Part shown: in pieces, positions 34,465 through 42,633 of the stretch
Numbering within the stretch: the stretch's first letter is position 1
Layout: every line of letters starts with the position of its first letter
From: Oerskovia paurometabola
GTDB lineage: Bacteria; Actinomycetota; Actinomycetes; Actinomycetales; Cellulomonadaceae
DNA: 64,000 nt
Direction of reading: 5' to 3'
NCBI RefSeq assembly: GCF_016907365.1
Contig: NZ_JAFBBV010000001.1
Coordinates: 1,550,001 to 1,614,000, forward strand
Made by a program: the position numbers and the translations under genes
Notes under the pieces: model-generated
What the model was told of the DNA's origin: nothing
Database searches by the model: none
Seen by the model: only the letters and a program-made list of their open reading frames with translations

Positions 34465-35121
34465 CTACCGGACGCTCGCGTCCCAGCGCCACCGGGTCCG
34501 TCGCGGCAGCCCGGGCAGGTCGCTGCGGCCCGTCGCCCACACGAGGGCGTCGTCCGGGGGAAGGTCGAGCGCGACCGACGGCAGGTCGGGGAAGAGCCGG
34601 GCGAGCACCCGGGCGCTCAGGCCCTGGGGCAGCGTCGGAGACGTGCCCGTGAGCCCCTGGAAGACGTCCCGGCCGTGGACGAGGATCTCCACGACGCCCA
34701 TGGCCGCGAACCCCTCGGGGTCCGAGAGCCCGTACGGGTGATAGGCGCGGGCCGTGGGCGGGCGGACCGAGACCTGGGCGGCGAGCAGCTCGCCCCCCGC
34801 GACGATCACCTCGGCCAGGCCCGCCGGGCCTGCCTCGCGCTTGACGTGCGCGATCTCGTCCTCGCCCTTGGGGCCCGCCAGCGGCAGGTAGTCGAGCAGC
34901 GGGAGACCCGCGACCTGGAGCGCGTAGGCCAGCAGGTCGTCGACGACGTGCTCGGCGGTCGCCCAGCACGACCACCGCACCGGGCCCGCCTGCGCGTCGA
35001 AGGCCGCGTCGGGGTGCCCGGCGACGCCGTCGGCGAGCCAACGGGAGGCCGTCCGGACGTCGTCGGGCGTGACGGGGCCCGGTGCCAGCGTGGTCGCGAC
35101 GTCCTCCGGCTGGGCGCTCAT
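34465..35121 (-). CDS. DinB/maleylpyruvate-isomerase-type protein (MDMPI_N)
   Basis: A 218-residue all-helical protein of the DinB-like superfamily. The metal-site pattern of the mycothiol-dependent maleylpyruvate isomerase N domain is visible: W.ATAEHVVDDLLAYALQVA (about residues 53-72, one His) and VVEILVHGRDVFQG (about 145-158, second His). Such proteins use mycothiol as a cofactor. The substrate is not evident from context. The ATG at 35121 overlaps the stop of the upstream methyltransferase by 4 nt, so the two genes are coupled. The last codons lie 45 nt from the convergent yeiH-type gene, with no clear hairpin between. Confidence 0.72.
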   Translation of the reverse strand: MSAQPEDVATTLAPGPVTPDDVRTASRWLADGVAGHPDAAFDAQAGPVRWSCWATAEHVVDDLLAYALQVAGLPLLDYLPLAGPKGEDEIAHVKREAGPAGLAEVIVAGGELLAAQVSVRPPTARAYHPYGLSDPEGFAAMGVVEILVHGRDVFQGLTGTSPTLPQGLSARVLARLFPDLPSVALDLPPDDALVWATGRSDLPGLPRRTRWRWDASVR

Positions 35122-35927
35122 GCGTCGACCGCGTCGAGGTCGGTGCCGCGGACGCGGTCCGCGCGCCAGCACTCGGCGCGGTACGGGAGGTCGATCTCGG
35201 AGCGGCCGGCGAGGGCCGGGTGCGTGGCCACGAGCCGGTCGACGGCGTCGAGAAGCTCGTCACGCACGGCCGGGGGCAGGGTCAGGAGGTGGCTACGCGT
35301 GGACGCGAGCGTACGGAGCGACGTGGCCGGCAGGCGGTCCTCCCACGAGAACGTCGCGTGCTCGAGCGGCGTGAAGGCCCCGTCGGCCCCGTCGACGACA
35401 GGGGTCCTGTGGACCGGCTCGAGCGAGTCGCCCTGATGGATGATCTCGGTGAAGCTCTCGACCCAGTCGACCCTGTGGTCCCGGACGTTCCACACGACAC
35501 CCAGGCGTCCTCCGGGGCGCAGGACGCGTGCGATCTCCGGGACTGCCGTCTCGACGTCGAACCAGTGCCACGCCTGCCCGACGAGGACCGCGTCGACGCT
35601 CCCGTCCTCGAGCGGGATGCGCTCGGCGGTGCCGGGCAGGACGTGGGCCCCCGGCACGGCGTCCTGGAGCTCTGCACGCATGCCCGCGGAGGGCTCGACG
35701 GCGGTCACGTGGAGCCCGCGCGCCACGAGCCGCTCGGTGAGCTTGCCGGTGCCCGCTGCGAGGTCGAGCACGTGTCGTGCACCCGCGGGGAGCATCCAGT
35801 CGATCGCCGCGTCCGGGTAGGACGGCCGGACGGCGCGGTACTCGCCCGCTCCGGCGCCGAACGAGGAGGCGCGTTCGGCGTGCGAGGCGCGCAGGGTGTC
35901 GGGGGGCGAGGCGTCGTCGGTGCTCAT
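35118..35927 (-). CDS. SAM-dependent methyltransferase
   Basis: A 269-residue class I methyltransferase. Motif I is VLDLAAGTGKLTERL (about residues 46-60), the acidic strand end is VTAVEPSAGMRAEL, and the DAVLVGQAWHWFDVETAVPEIARVLRPGGRLGVVWN stretch covers motifs II-III in consecutive blocks. The early FGAGAGEYRAVRPSYP is typical of the UbiE/BioC-like branch. The start at 35927 is supported by GGAGAG just upstream. It forms a two-gene unit with the DinB-like gene; whether both act on one small molecule is unknown. Confidence 0.85.
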   Translation of the reverse strand: MSTDDASPPDTLRASHAERASSFGAGAGEYRAVRPSYPDAAIDWMLPAGARHVLDLAAGTGKLTERLVARGLHVTAVEPSAGMRAELQDAVPGAHVLPGTAERIPLEDGSVDAVLVGQAWHWFDVETAVPEIARVLRPGGRLGVVWNVRDHRVDWVESFTEIIHQGDSLEPVHRTPVVDGADGAFTPLEHATFSWEDRLPATSLRTLASTRSHLLTLPPAVRDELLDAVDRLVATHPALAGRSEIDLPYRAECWRADRVRGTDLDAVDA

Positions 35928-36118
35928 CTCTCCGACGGTGCCACGTGCGGGCAGCGAGGTCCACACCTGGTGCGCGCCGTGTTCCTGGTCGGCGTGCGGT
36001 CACACCGTCGGGACGTCGGGACGTCGGGTGGGGCTCTGGCGGGGCCGGGTGGGGTCGGGCGGGCGCGGACCGGTCGAGGGGGCGTCGAGGGCGGTGTGAG
36101 GCGGGCGTCGGAGGCGAT

Positions 36119-36147
36119 TTGGCCGGGCCGGAACTGTCCGGTAATGT
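36119..36147 (+). promoter_or_regulatory. Candidate promoter of the tRNA cluster
   Basis: TTGGCC (36119-36124) and TAATGT (36142-36147) are 17 nt apart, about 65 nt upstream of tRNA-Gln. The rest of 35928-36213 holds no recognisable gene. Confidence 0.5.
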
Positions 36148-36213
36148 TTTCTCTCGGTGAGGCGCTCACCCGCGGCCCGGGAACGGGACGAGGGCGCGGC
36201 GCTGATACCTCCT

Positions 36214-36285
36214 TGGGGTATGGTGTAATTGGCAACACAACGGTTTCTGGTACCGTCATTCTAGGTTCGAGTCCTGGTACCCCAG
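36214..36285 (+). tRNA. tRNA-Gln (CTG)
   Basis: A 72-nt cloverleaf. The acceptor arms are TGGGGTA (36214-36220) and TACCCCA (36278-36284), with discriminator G. The anticodon stem is ACGGT/ACCGT with loop TTCTGGT, so the anticodon is CTG, and the T-loop is GGTTCGAGTCC. It is the first gene of the tRNA cluster. Confidence 0.95.
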
Positions 36286-36379
36286 CGCAGAGCATGCAGC
36301 GCATCGAGTCGGTCAAACCGATACGAAACGTGCAGTAGAGTTCTCAACGGCACGGCGCCCCTCGGGGTGACGAGCTTAG

Positions 36380-36452
36380 GCCCCCATCGTCTAGCGGCCT
36401 AGGACGCCGCCCTCTCACGGCGGTAACACGGGTTCAAATCCCGTTGGGGGTA
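36380..36452 (+). tRNA. tRNA-Glu (CTC), first copy
   Basis: A 73-nt cloverleaf. Acceptor arms are GCCCCCA and TGGGGGT with discriminator A; the anticodon loop CTCTCAC gives anticodon CTC; the T-loop is GGTTCAAATCC. It is followed by a hairpin. Confidence 0.95.
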
Positions 36453-36456
36453 CGTA

Positions 36457-36490
36457 CGAGGCCTGGCCATCGTCAGATGACCGGGCCTCG
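36457..36490 (+). terminator. Hairpin between the two tRNA-Glu genes
   Basis: CGAGGCCTGG (36457-36466) pairs with CCGGGCCTCG (36481-36490), with one G-T pair. It may be a terminator or an RNA-processing hairpin. Confidence 0.5.
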
Positions 36491-36530
36491 ATGACGCTCT
36501 CTCGCTCTTCGGGGTGGGTGAGCGGTCCTG

Positions 36531-36603
36531 GCCCCCATCGTCTAGCGGCCTAGGACGCCGCCCTCTCACGGCGGTAACACGGGTTCAAATCCCGTTGGGG
36601 GTA
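36531..36603 (+). tRNA. tRNA-Glu (CTC), second copy
   Basis: The 73 nt are identical to the first copy, 151 nt downstream of it. Flanks differ, so only the tRNA itself is duplicated. The anticodon is CTC. Confidence 0.95.
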
Positions 36604-36610
36604 CCAACGC

Positions 36611-36642
36611 AGAGCTCGATCATCGGAAGATGATCGAGCTCT
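36611..36642 (+). terminator. Terminator of the tRNA cluster
   Basis: AGAGCTCGATCATC (36611-36624) pairs perfectly with 36629-36642 across a GGAA tetraloop, 8 nt after the second tRNA-Glu. Confidence 0.85.
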
Positions 36643-36702
36643 CGTCGTCTCCGGGGGAGTATCCGGTCAGCGACCCGTCCGACGAGCGGCGGACGAAGAT
36701 GC

Positions 36703-36708
36703 TAGTTT
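36703..36708 (+). promoter_or_regulatory. -10 box of leaderless promoter
   Basis: TAGTTT, 6 nt before the ATG of the 91-residue Cys-rich gene. Confidence 0.5.
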
Positions 36709-36714
36709 CCTGCG

Positions 36715-36990
36715 ATGCTCATCGACGAGACGTGCAGGGTCTGCGGCTGGTCCGACCCGGCCGACCCCGAGGATTACTGGCACGGGGGAGTCCCTCTCTA
36801 CGCCATCTGCGACTGCTGCGGATCCGAGAGCGGCGTGGAGGACGTCTCCTGGCGCACCGCCCTGCGCGCCCGCAAGGCCTGGGTCGACGCGGGCGCACGC
36901 TGGTTCGCCCCCGAAGCACGCCCGGCGGACTGGGACCTCGTGGCGCAGCTCCAGCGCGTCAGGTCCCGCCGTCACCCGGACGTGGGCTGA
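36715..36990 (+). CDS. Small Cys-rich, CPCC-like zinc-ribbon protein
   Basis: A 91-residue protein. The N-terminal half has two cysteine pairs, CRVCGW (residues 7-12) and ICDCCGSESG (about 31-40), with a Tyr-Trp-His segment between, a layout that recalls small CPCC zinc-binding proteins of the type 'C.VCG ... ICPCCG.E.G'. The C-terminal half is helical and charged. Such proteins are widespread and mostly of unknown role; some lie beside polymorphic toxins, but no toxin is near here. A TAGTTT hexamer 6 nt before the ATG supports this start. It is convergent with the nitronate monooxygenase gene, 5 nt apart. Confidence 0.7.
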   Translation: MLIDETCRVCGWSDPADPEDYWHGGVPLYAICDCCGSESGVEDVSWRTALRARKAWVDAGARWFAPEARPADWDLVAQLQRVRSRRHPDVG

Positions 36991-36995
36991 GCCCC

Positions 36996-38468
36996 TCAGG
37001 CTTTCTCCGTGGCGGTCGTCGTCCCCTCGTCGAGGAGCCAGTCGAGCACGTCGCCGGCCGACCACGCGCCGTCGTGCCTCGCCGCGAGCCGTGCGGCCCC
37101 GGCGACATCCGCCCCGAGCGTGACGAGCGGCAGCTCGACGTACCCGTCCGCGCGCGTCTGACCGAGCCCGACGTCGGCCGCGAGCGAGTTGCACAGGCAG
37201 AGTCGACCCTGCGTGTCGGCCTCCTGCCCGCCCTTGCGCTCGAACATGTGGGCGGGTTCCGCCGGGCAGCGATAGGTGACCTTGCCGTCGTCCTTCTCGA
37301 CCGGCGTGCGGAGATAGCCCAGGTCGCACAGCCGAGGCCGCGCCGCCGCGACGCCCACGTCCGCGAGGGTGCCCGGAAGCTGGGCGACCTTGAACGGGAA
37401 GCCCGTCGGTGAGGTGAGCGCCTCGGTATGGACGTCGAGGGTCCCGGCGCGCAGCCGCGCCAGGACGTCCTCGCGCAGGGTGGGATCGAGCCCCGAGTCG
37501 GTCGAGAGCGCGAAGAGCGTGCCCACCTGCACGCCGGTCGCCCCGGCCTCGCGCGCGGCAGCCAGGGACTCGGGGGTGCCCTGCGCCCCCGCGAGCCAGA
37601 ACGGCAGGCCGATCGCGGCGACCTTCGACAGGTCGGCCTCGTCGCGCGGGCCGAACACCGGCTGCCCGGCGTCGTCGAGCGTCAGGCGCCCGCGGGGAGG
37701 GGCGTTGTGGCCGCCCGCGGGCGGTCCTTCGACCACGAAGCCGTCGGGCCGCGTGCGGTCCTCGCGCACCAGGTGCTCGGCCAGGGCGTGCGCGGAGACG
37801 ACGGCAAGGAACGTCGGCCGCGCGACGGGTGGCAGCGACTCGCCGAGGAGCGTGTCGGGGTCGAGATCGACCGTGTGGTGGCTGCCGCCCACCACCGTGA
37901 CGGGGAACTGGACCGCCTCGTGCACCGCGAGCCGGTCCAGCAGGTGCGGGATGTCGCGCGGGATACCCGCCCCGGTCACGACGTAGTCGGCCCCGGCGAG
38001 CATCGACCCGTACGCGGCCGCGGGCGCAGCCATCTGGATCTTCTCGAGGAAGTTGATGCCCACCCGCCCCTCGTGGCCCTCCTTGGCGAGCCACACCTCG
38101 ACGAAGCTGCCCAGGATCATGAGCTCCTGCGCGAGACGGGTCTGGCGCAGGGCGAGCCGCGGGACGGGAGCGTAGGGCTGGCCCTCGCCGCGCCCCTCGG
38201 GGCAGAAGTAGCGCGAGAGCACCCGGTGGGCGAAGCGGGGCACCGGGAAGGCGTCGAGCGCCCTGCGGACCGCGCCGTCGCGGTCGCCGTTCTGCAGCCT
38301 GCGCGCCAGCACCAGGTCCAGCGCGGTGCCGGAGACCAGGCCGAGCTGCCCGGTGCGGGCGACGGCCGAGGCGAGACGCCAGGACGAGACCGCCATCCCC
38401 ATCCCGCCCTGGATGACACGAGGGAGAGGCGGGAACGACGAGGAGACGGGCAGGGACAGCGTGGTCAC
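36996..38468 (-). CDS. Nitronate monooxygenase (2-nitropropane dioxygenase) family protein
   Basis: A 490-residue FMN-dependent TIM-barrel protein. The FMN-binding signatures are visible: VIQGGMGMAVSS at residues 18-29, VGINFLEKIQ near 136, ADYVVTGAGIPRDIP near 160, VVEGPPAGGHNAPPRG near 250 with the family GGH, and GATGVQVGTLFALSTDSGL near 315. It is longer than typical nitronate monooxygenases (about 330-380) because of a C-terminal Cys-containing region (RLCDLGYLRTP, CPAEPAHMFERK, LCLCNSLAADVG) that may bind metal. It probably oxidises nitronates or acts as another FMN enzyme; substrate is unknown. Confidence 0.85.
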   Translation of the reverse strand: MTTLSLPVSSSFPPLPRVIQGGMGMAVSSWRLASAVARTGQLGLVSGTALDLVLARRLQNGDRDGAVRRALDAFPVPRFAHRVLSRYFCPEGRGEGQPYAPVPRLALRQTRLAQELMILGSFVEVWLAKEGHEGRVGINFLEKIQMAAPAAAYGSMLAGADYVVTGAGIPRDIPHLLDRLAVHEAVQFPVTVVGGSHHTVDLDPDTLLGESLPPVARPTFLAVVSAHALAEHLVREDRTRPDGFVVEGPPAGGHNAPPRGRLTLDDAGQPVFGPRDEADLSKVAAIGLPFWLAGAQGTPESLAAAREAGATGVQVGTLFALSTDSGLDPTLREDVLARLRAGTLDVHTEALTSPTGFPFKVAQLPGTLADVGVAAARPRLCDLGYLRTPVEKDDGKVTYRCPAEPAHMFERKGGQEADTQGRLCLCNSLAADVGLGQTRADGYVELPLVTLGADVAGAARLAARHDGAWSAGDVLDWLLDEGTTTATEKA

Positions 38469-38597
38469 AGGTGGACCCTTCTCAGGCCTGGTGCGGGTGG
38501 TTACTGCACCGTAGGTTGGCGAGCGCGTCCGCGACAGGGTCGAAGGGCCCGAAGATCACGGGGGCGTGGGACGGTTCCCGCGGCGTGGGGCCCACCC

Positions 38598-38650
38598 GGG
38601 TGCGGCTGGGCCGAGCAGGGTGCGCCAGGGCCGAGCAGGGTGCGGCCGGG
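38598..38650. repeat. 20-bp tandem repeat, 2.6 copies
   Basis: Units at 38598-38617 and 38618-38637, plus a partial one at 38638-38650, start GGGTGCGGC or GGGTGCGCC and end GGGCCGAGCA. The tract lies in the 211-nt gap between the nitronate monooxygenase and PH-domain genes; no gene is seen there. Confidence 0.8.
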
Positions 38651-38679
38651 CGCGGCCCGCAGGTCGGCCGGGCGGCGTG

Positions 38680-39792
38680 TCAGCCCGGCGGCGGCGGGAC
38701 GGGCGGACCTGCCGTCGACGAGCCCGCGGGGTCCTCGGGGCGCGACCACGGGTCCGTGGACTGCCACCCGGTCTGCGGGTCCCACGGCGTGACGGGCACG
38801 AACCGGCCACGGTCGTCGTGGGAGACCTCCCAGGCCGGACCGTCGGACTCGCCCTCGGTCCCGTCGTCGAGACCGTTGTCGGTCCCACCCGGCCGCTCGC
38901 TGGCCTGCTCCTGGGGCCCGCCCGGCCCCGGAGGCCGGTCCGTGGACGTGGACGTGGAGGACGCGGGCGGCGGAGCCATGACCGGCCGGTCCGCCCCCGC
39001 CAGCCGGGGCGAGCTGCCGCGAGGCGCGACGAACAGGTGTCCCTGCCCGCCCGCCTGCACCGAGCGCACGGCGATGGGCTGCGTCGCGGCGGCCGACAGG
39101 TCGCCCTCCGGCCCGTCGGCCGTCGGTGCCCAGGCCAACCGGCCGGGGACGGGCGTGGGTACCTGTGGTGCCACGAACTGGGCCTGGGCGGCGGGTGGGG
39201 GAGCCGCGCCACCCAGGGGTGCGCCGCCCTGCGGCTGCTGACCCCACGGCCCGCCGCGCCCGCCTGGGATGAAGATCGTGTCGCACAGCCTGCGGTACGT
39301 GACGTCCGGGTTGGCGACCCAGTTGATCCGGCTCATGGCCTGGTCCTGCCCGGCCGACTCGAGGATGAACTGGCCGTAGCCGAGGATCCGCCCGAGGATC
39401 GAGCGGCTGTAGCTCATGTCGGTGACCTTGCCGAGGGGCATCATCGCGACCTTGTGGGTCACGAGCCCGAACATCAGGAGCATGCGCTTGTCGGTCGCGA
39501 CGAACCACTCGTTGCGCCAGTCGAGCACCTTCCACAGCAGGCGGAGCGCGACCAGCACCCACGCCCACCAGAGCAGCAGCGAGCCCTCGCCCACGGCCGG
39601 AGCCAGGACGCTGACGAGCCAGGCCGCGAGCAGGAAGGCGGCGAACGTCGTGGCGACGGGCTCGGCGAGCTTGCCCCAGTGGGCACGCGTGGCCAGGACC
39701 ACGCGCTCGCCGGGCAGGATGTAGCGCCGCAGGTGGCGCGCGCTCAGGCGCGGCGCGGTCTCGTACGCCTGCGAGGGGAGGTCCTGCGCCAC
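38680..39792 (-). CDS. PH-domain (YdbT/YdbS-type) membrane protein with Pro/Ala-rich tail
   Basis: A 370-residue protein. Two transmembrane helices (about residues 46-88) are followed by a bacterial pleckstrin-homology domain (about 93-168) that starts EWFVATDKRMLLMFGLVTHKVAMMPLGKVTDM in consecutive strands, as in YdbS/YdbT membrane-flanked proteins. The C-terminal 180 residues are Pro, Gly, Ala and Ser rich and look disordered, with several WD/W motifs near the end. The molecular role of the family is unknown; envelope integrity is suggested for some. It is followed on the same strand after the start region by a small single-TM gene at 39800, which precedes it in transcription. Confidence 0.75.
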   Translation of the reverse strand: MAQDLPSQAYETAPRLSARHLRRYILPGERVVLATRAHWGKLAEPVATTFAAFLLAAWLVSVLAPAVGEGSLLLWWAWVLVALRLLWKVLDWRNEWFVATDKRMLLMFGLVTHKVAMMPLGKVTDMSYSRSILGRILGYGQFILESAGQDQAMSRINWVANPDVTYRRLCDTIFIPGGRGGPWGQQPQGGAPLGGAAPPPAAQAQFVAPQVPTPVPGRLAWAPTADGPEGDLSAAATQPIAVRSVQAGGQGHLFVAPRGSSPRLAGADRPVMAPPPASSTSTSTDRPPGPGGPQEQASERPGGTDNGLDDGTEGESDGPAWEVSHDDRGRFVPVTPWDPQTGWQSTDPWSRPEDPAGSSTAGPPVPPPPG

Positions 39793-39799
39793 CGTGCGC

Positions 39800-39967
39800 C
39801 TACTTCATGAGTGACTGGACGAACTGCCCGAAGCTCTTGAAGGCGCCCAGGATGACGTCCCAGATCGCCTGGACGATGTCCGCTGCGCGGTCGGGGCTCT
39901 GGACGACCGCGTACAGCAGGAAGACGATGACGACCCACATCAGGATGGTCTTGGCCTTGCCGGGCAT
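39800..39967 (-). CDS. Small single-helix membrane protein
   Basis: A 55-residue protein with one transmembrane helix (about residues 6-24, ILMWVVIVFLLYAVVQ) and an amphipathic C-terminal half. A ribosome binding site, GAGGA, lies about 10 nt before the ATG at 39967. The gene ends 7 nt before the PH-domain gene on the same strand, so the two are co-transcribed and may interact at the membrane. I do not recognise a named family. Confidence 0.7.
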   Translation of the reverse strand: MPGKAKTILMWVVIVFLLYAVVQSPDRAADIVQAIWDVILGAFKSFGQFVQSLMK

Positions 39968-40166
39968 CGTGTGGTCCTCACGTCGTCGATCGGGGCGGTT
40001 CTCGGCTCTGCCCGCCATGGTGGAGCGAACAGGCGGAGCGCCGTCGGAGGCGCGCCGCGGCCGAGTCTAGCGTTTCGCCCGAATCGGTCGTGGGTCCCGT
40101 GTCCGGACATGGCGGGTCGGGCGCGGCGTCCCGCGAGTGCGCCGGGGAGTGGTTGGACGCCGGACG

Positions 40167-40202
40167 CCGTGAGGGGCGGGCGCCGGATGGCGCCCGCCCC
40201 TC
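40167..40202 (-). terminator. Terminator of the IclR-type gene
   Basis: GTGAGGGGCGGGCGCC (40167-40182) pairs perfectly with 40187-40202 across GGAT. It lies 22 nt past the stop of the IclR-family gene. Confidence 0.9.
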
Positions 40203-40224
40203 ACGTCCTGGTGTCGATGGACGG

Positions 40225-40944
40225 CTACTCTCCCGCGCGGCGCAGGACCTCGGTCAGGCGGTTGGCTGCGGCGACGACCGAGCCCGAGTGCAGGCGGCCG
40301 GGTTGGCGCGTGAGGCGTTCGACCGGCCCGGAGATCGAGACGGCGGCGACGATGCGCCCCGACGGCCCGCGGACGGGTGCTGACACCGAGGCGACGCCGA
40401 GCTCGCGCTCCGAGACGGACTGGGCCCAGCCGCGCCGTCGGACACCCGAGAGGATCGTGGCCGTGAAGACGGCCTCGCGCAGGCCGCGGTGCAGGCGGTC
40501 CGGCTCCTCCCACGCGAGCAGCACCTGAGCGGCGGAGCCCGCACCCATGGTGAGCGTCGCGCCCACGGGGATCGAGTCTCGCAGGCCGACGGGACGCTCG
40601 GCCGCGGCGACGCAGATGCGATGATCCCCCTGGCGGCGGTAGAGCTGGGCGCTCTCGCCGGTGTGGTCGCGCAGCGCCGTCAGAACGGGGTTCGCCGCGG
40701 CGAGCAGGCGGTCCTCGCCGGCGGCCGTCGCGAGCTCGTTCAGGCGCGGCCCGAGGACGAAACGGCCCTGCATGTCGCGGGCCACCATGCGGTGGTGCTC
40801 GAGTGCGACCGCGAGGCGATGGGCCGTCGGACGGGCGAGTCCGGTGGCGGTGACGAGCTGGGCCAAAGTGGCTGGTCCGGACTCCAGAGCGCCCAGAACG
40901 GACGCCGCCTTGTCCAGCACGCCGACTCCGCTAGAATTGTCCAT
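40225..40944 (-). CDS. ndgR: IclR-family regulator, NdgR/LtbR-like
   Basis: A 239-residue IclR-type transcription factor divergent from leuCD. The winged HTH (about residues 5-70) reads VLDKAASVLGALESGPATLAQL, then GLARPTAHRLAVALEHHRMV in consecutive blocks. The effector domain (about 80-235) has the IclR GAF-like fold with LGVASVSAPVRG and AVSISGPVERL. The same neighbour arrangement is known for Streptomyces NdgR and Corynebacterium LtbR, which control leucine biosynthesis, so this is the likely role. CAATAT lies 6 nt before the ATG, so it is probably leaderless and autoregulated through the palindrome just upstream. Confidence 0.88.
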   Translation of the reverse strand: MDNSSGVGVLDKAASVLGALESGPATLAQLVTATGLARPTAHRLAVALEHHRMVARDMQGRFVLGPRLNELATAAGEDRLLAAANPVLTALRDHTGESAQLYRRQGDHRICVAAAERPVGLRDSIPVGATLTMGAGSAAQVLLAWEEPDRLHRGLREAVFTATILSGVRRRGWAQSVSERELGVASVSAPVRGPSGRIVAAVSISGPVERLTRQPGRLHSGSVVAAANRLTEVLRRAGE

Positions 40945-40950
40945 AGGTCG

Positions 40951-40979
40951 ATATTGACGTCTCGCACAGTGAGATGCAA
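40951..40979. promoter_or_regulatory. ndgR/leuC control region
   Basis: On the minus strand, TTGCAT (40974-40979) and CAATAT (40951-40956) are 17 nt apart and the latter is 6 nt before the ndgR ATG. Between them lies TCTCGCACAGTGAGA (40960-40974), a mostly palindromic 15-mer likely to bind the regulator. The leuC start is 135 nt away on the other side. Confidence 0.5.
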
Positions 40980-41109
40980 GTCAGCGGGTGTCGTGTCGAC
41001 GAAGGACCAGGAGTTTCCGCCCGGTCCACGACCGAGATGTACCCCCCGATCGTCGCCCACGGCCCCCGCGTGAGCGACCACCGCAGGACACAGGTAGGAG
41101 AGAACCAAC

Positions 41110-42591
41110 ATGGCCGGCACGCTGGCGGAGAAGGTCTGGGACGCGCACCTGGTGCGACGTGGCACCGACGGGTCGCCCGACCTCCTCTACATCGATCTGC
41201 ACCTCATCCACGAGGTCACCAGTCCGCAGGCCTTCGAGGGCCTGCGGCTCGCCGGCCGGCAGGTGCGCCGTACCGACCTGACGATCGCGACCGAGGACCA
41301 CAACACCCCCACGCTCGACATCGACCTGCCGATCGCGGACCTCACGAGCCGCACGCAGATCGACACGCTGCGCAACAACGCCAAGGAGTTCGGCGTGCGC
41401 ATCCACTCGCTCGGCGACGCCGACCAGGGCATCGTCCACCAGGTCGGGCCCCAGCTCGGCCTGACCATGCCCGGCCTCACGGTCGTGTGCGGCGACTCGC
41501 ACACCTCCACGCACGGTGCGTTCGGGGCCCTCGCATTCGGCATCGGCACGTCCGAGGTCGAGCACGTGCTCGCGACCCAGACCCTCCCGCTCGCCCCCTT
41601 CAAGACCATGGCCATCACGGTCAACGGCGAGCTGCCCCCGGGCGCGACGTCCAAGGACATCATCCTCGCCATCATCGCGAAGATCGGCACCGGCGGCGGC
41701 CAGGGCTACGTCCTGGAGTACCGCGGCGAGGCCATCCGCAAGCTGACCATGGAAGCCCGCATGACGGTCTGCAACATGTCGATCGAGGCGGGCGCGCGCG
41801 CCGGCATGATCGCTCCCGACGAGACCACGTTCGAGTACCTCAAGGGCCGTCCGCACGCGCCCGAGGGTGCCGACTGGGACGCCGCGGTCGAGTACTGGAA
41901 GACGCTCAAGACCGACGACGACGCCACGTTCGACGAGGAGGTCGTCCTCGAGGCGGCGGACCTCGAGCCGTTCATCACGTGGGGCACCAACCCCGGCCAG
42001 GGCCTGCCCCTGTCGGCGAACGTCCCGATCCCCGCCGAGATCGCCGACGAGAACGAGCGCGTCGCCGCCGAGCGCGCGATCGAGTACATGGGCCTGACCC
42101 CAGGCGCGCCGCTGCGCGACATCGCGATCGACACGGTCTTCATCGGCTCGTGCACCAACGGCCGCATCGAGGACCTGCGTTCGGTCGCCAAGGTCGTCCA
42201 GGGCAAGAAGAAGGCCGACTCGCTGCGCGTGCTCGTCGTGCCCGCCTCGGCGCGCGTCCGTCTCCAGGCCGAGGCCGAGGGGCTCGACCAGATCTTCCTC
42301 GACTTCGGAGCCGAGTGGCGCAACGCCGGCTGCTCCATGTGCCTGGGCATGAACCCGGACCAGCTCGCTCCGGGGGAGCGCAGCGCCTCGACGTCCAACC
42401 GCAACTTCGAGGGTCGCCAGGGCAAGGGTGGACGCACCCACCTCGTGTCTCCGCTCGTCGCGGCCGCGACCGCCATCCGCGGGACCCTGTCCTCGCTGGC
42501 GGACCTGGACCTGCCCGCCGACGTCGACATCACGTCGTTCGACGGCACCCCGCTCGCGCCGCTCGACCCGCGCGTCCCGCTGCAGGTCTGA
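41110..42591 (+). CDS. leuC: 3-isopropylmalate dehydratase large subunit
   Basis: The 493-residue catalytic subunit of isopropylmalate isomerase, which converts 2- to 3-isopropylmalate in leucine biosynthesis. The aconitase-type 4Fe-4S cluster ligands are visible: one Cys in [14 protein letters not shown] (about residue 349) and two in [20 protein letters not shown] (about 409-412). [22 protein letters not shown] near 126 is diagnostic. A good ribosome binding site (AGGAGAG) lies about 9 nt before the ATG. It forms an operon with leuD, 42 nt downstream, and faces ndgR. Confidence 0.97.
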   Translation: MAGTLAEKVWDAHLVRRGTDGSPDLLYIDLHLIHEVTSPQAFEGLRLAGRQVRRTDLTIATEDHNTPTLDIDLPIADLTSRTQIDTLRNNAKEFGVRIHSLGDADQGIVHQVGPQLGLTMPGLTVVCGDSHTSTHGAFGALAFGIGTSEVEHVLATQTLPLAPFKTMAITVNGELPPGATSKDIILAIIAKIGTGGGQGYVLEYRGEAIRKLTMEARMTVCNMSIEAGARAGMIAPDETTFEYLKGRPHAPEGADWDAAVEYWKTLKTDDDATFDEEVVLEAADLEPFITWGTNPGQGLPLSANVPIPAEIADENERVAAERAIEYMGLTPGAPLRDIAIDTVFIGSCTNGRIEDLRSVAKVVQGKKKADSLRVLVVPASARVRLQAEAEGLDQIFLDFGAEWRNAGCSMCLGMNPDQLAPGERSASTSNRNFEGRQGKGGRTHLVSPLVAAATAIRGTLSSLADLDLPADVDITSFDGTPLAPLDPRVPLQV

Positions 42592-42633
42592 CACCGGCCC
42601 CCTGACGACACTCATCGAGGAAGCAGAAGCATC

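Noticed and set aside
36610-36720. tRNA-linked genomic island at the tRNA-Glu genes
   Set aside because: No duplicated tRNA 3' end, integrase or atypical gene block follows; the next gene is an ordinary small protein.
38598-38650. CRISPR array
   Set aside because: Units are directly tandem with no spacers, only 2.6 copies, and no cas genes lie near.
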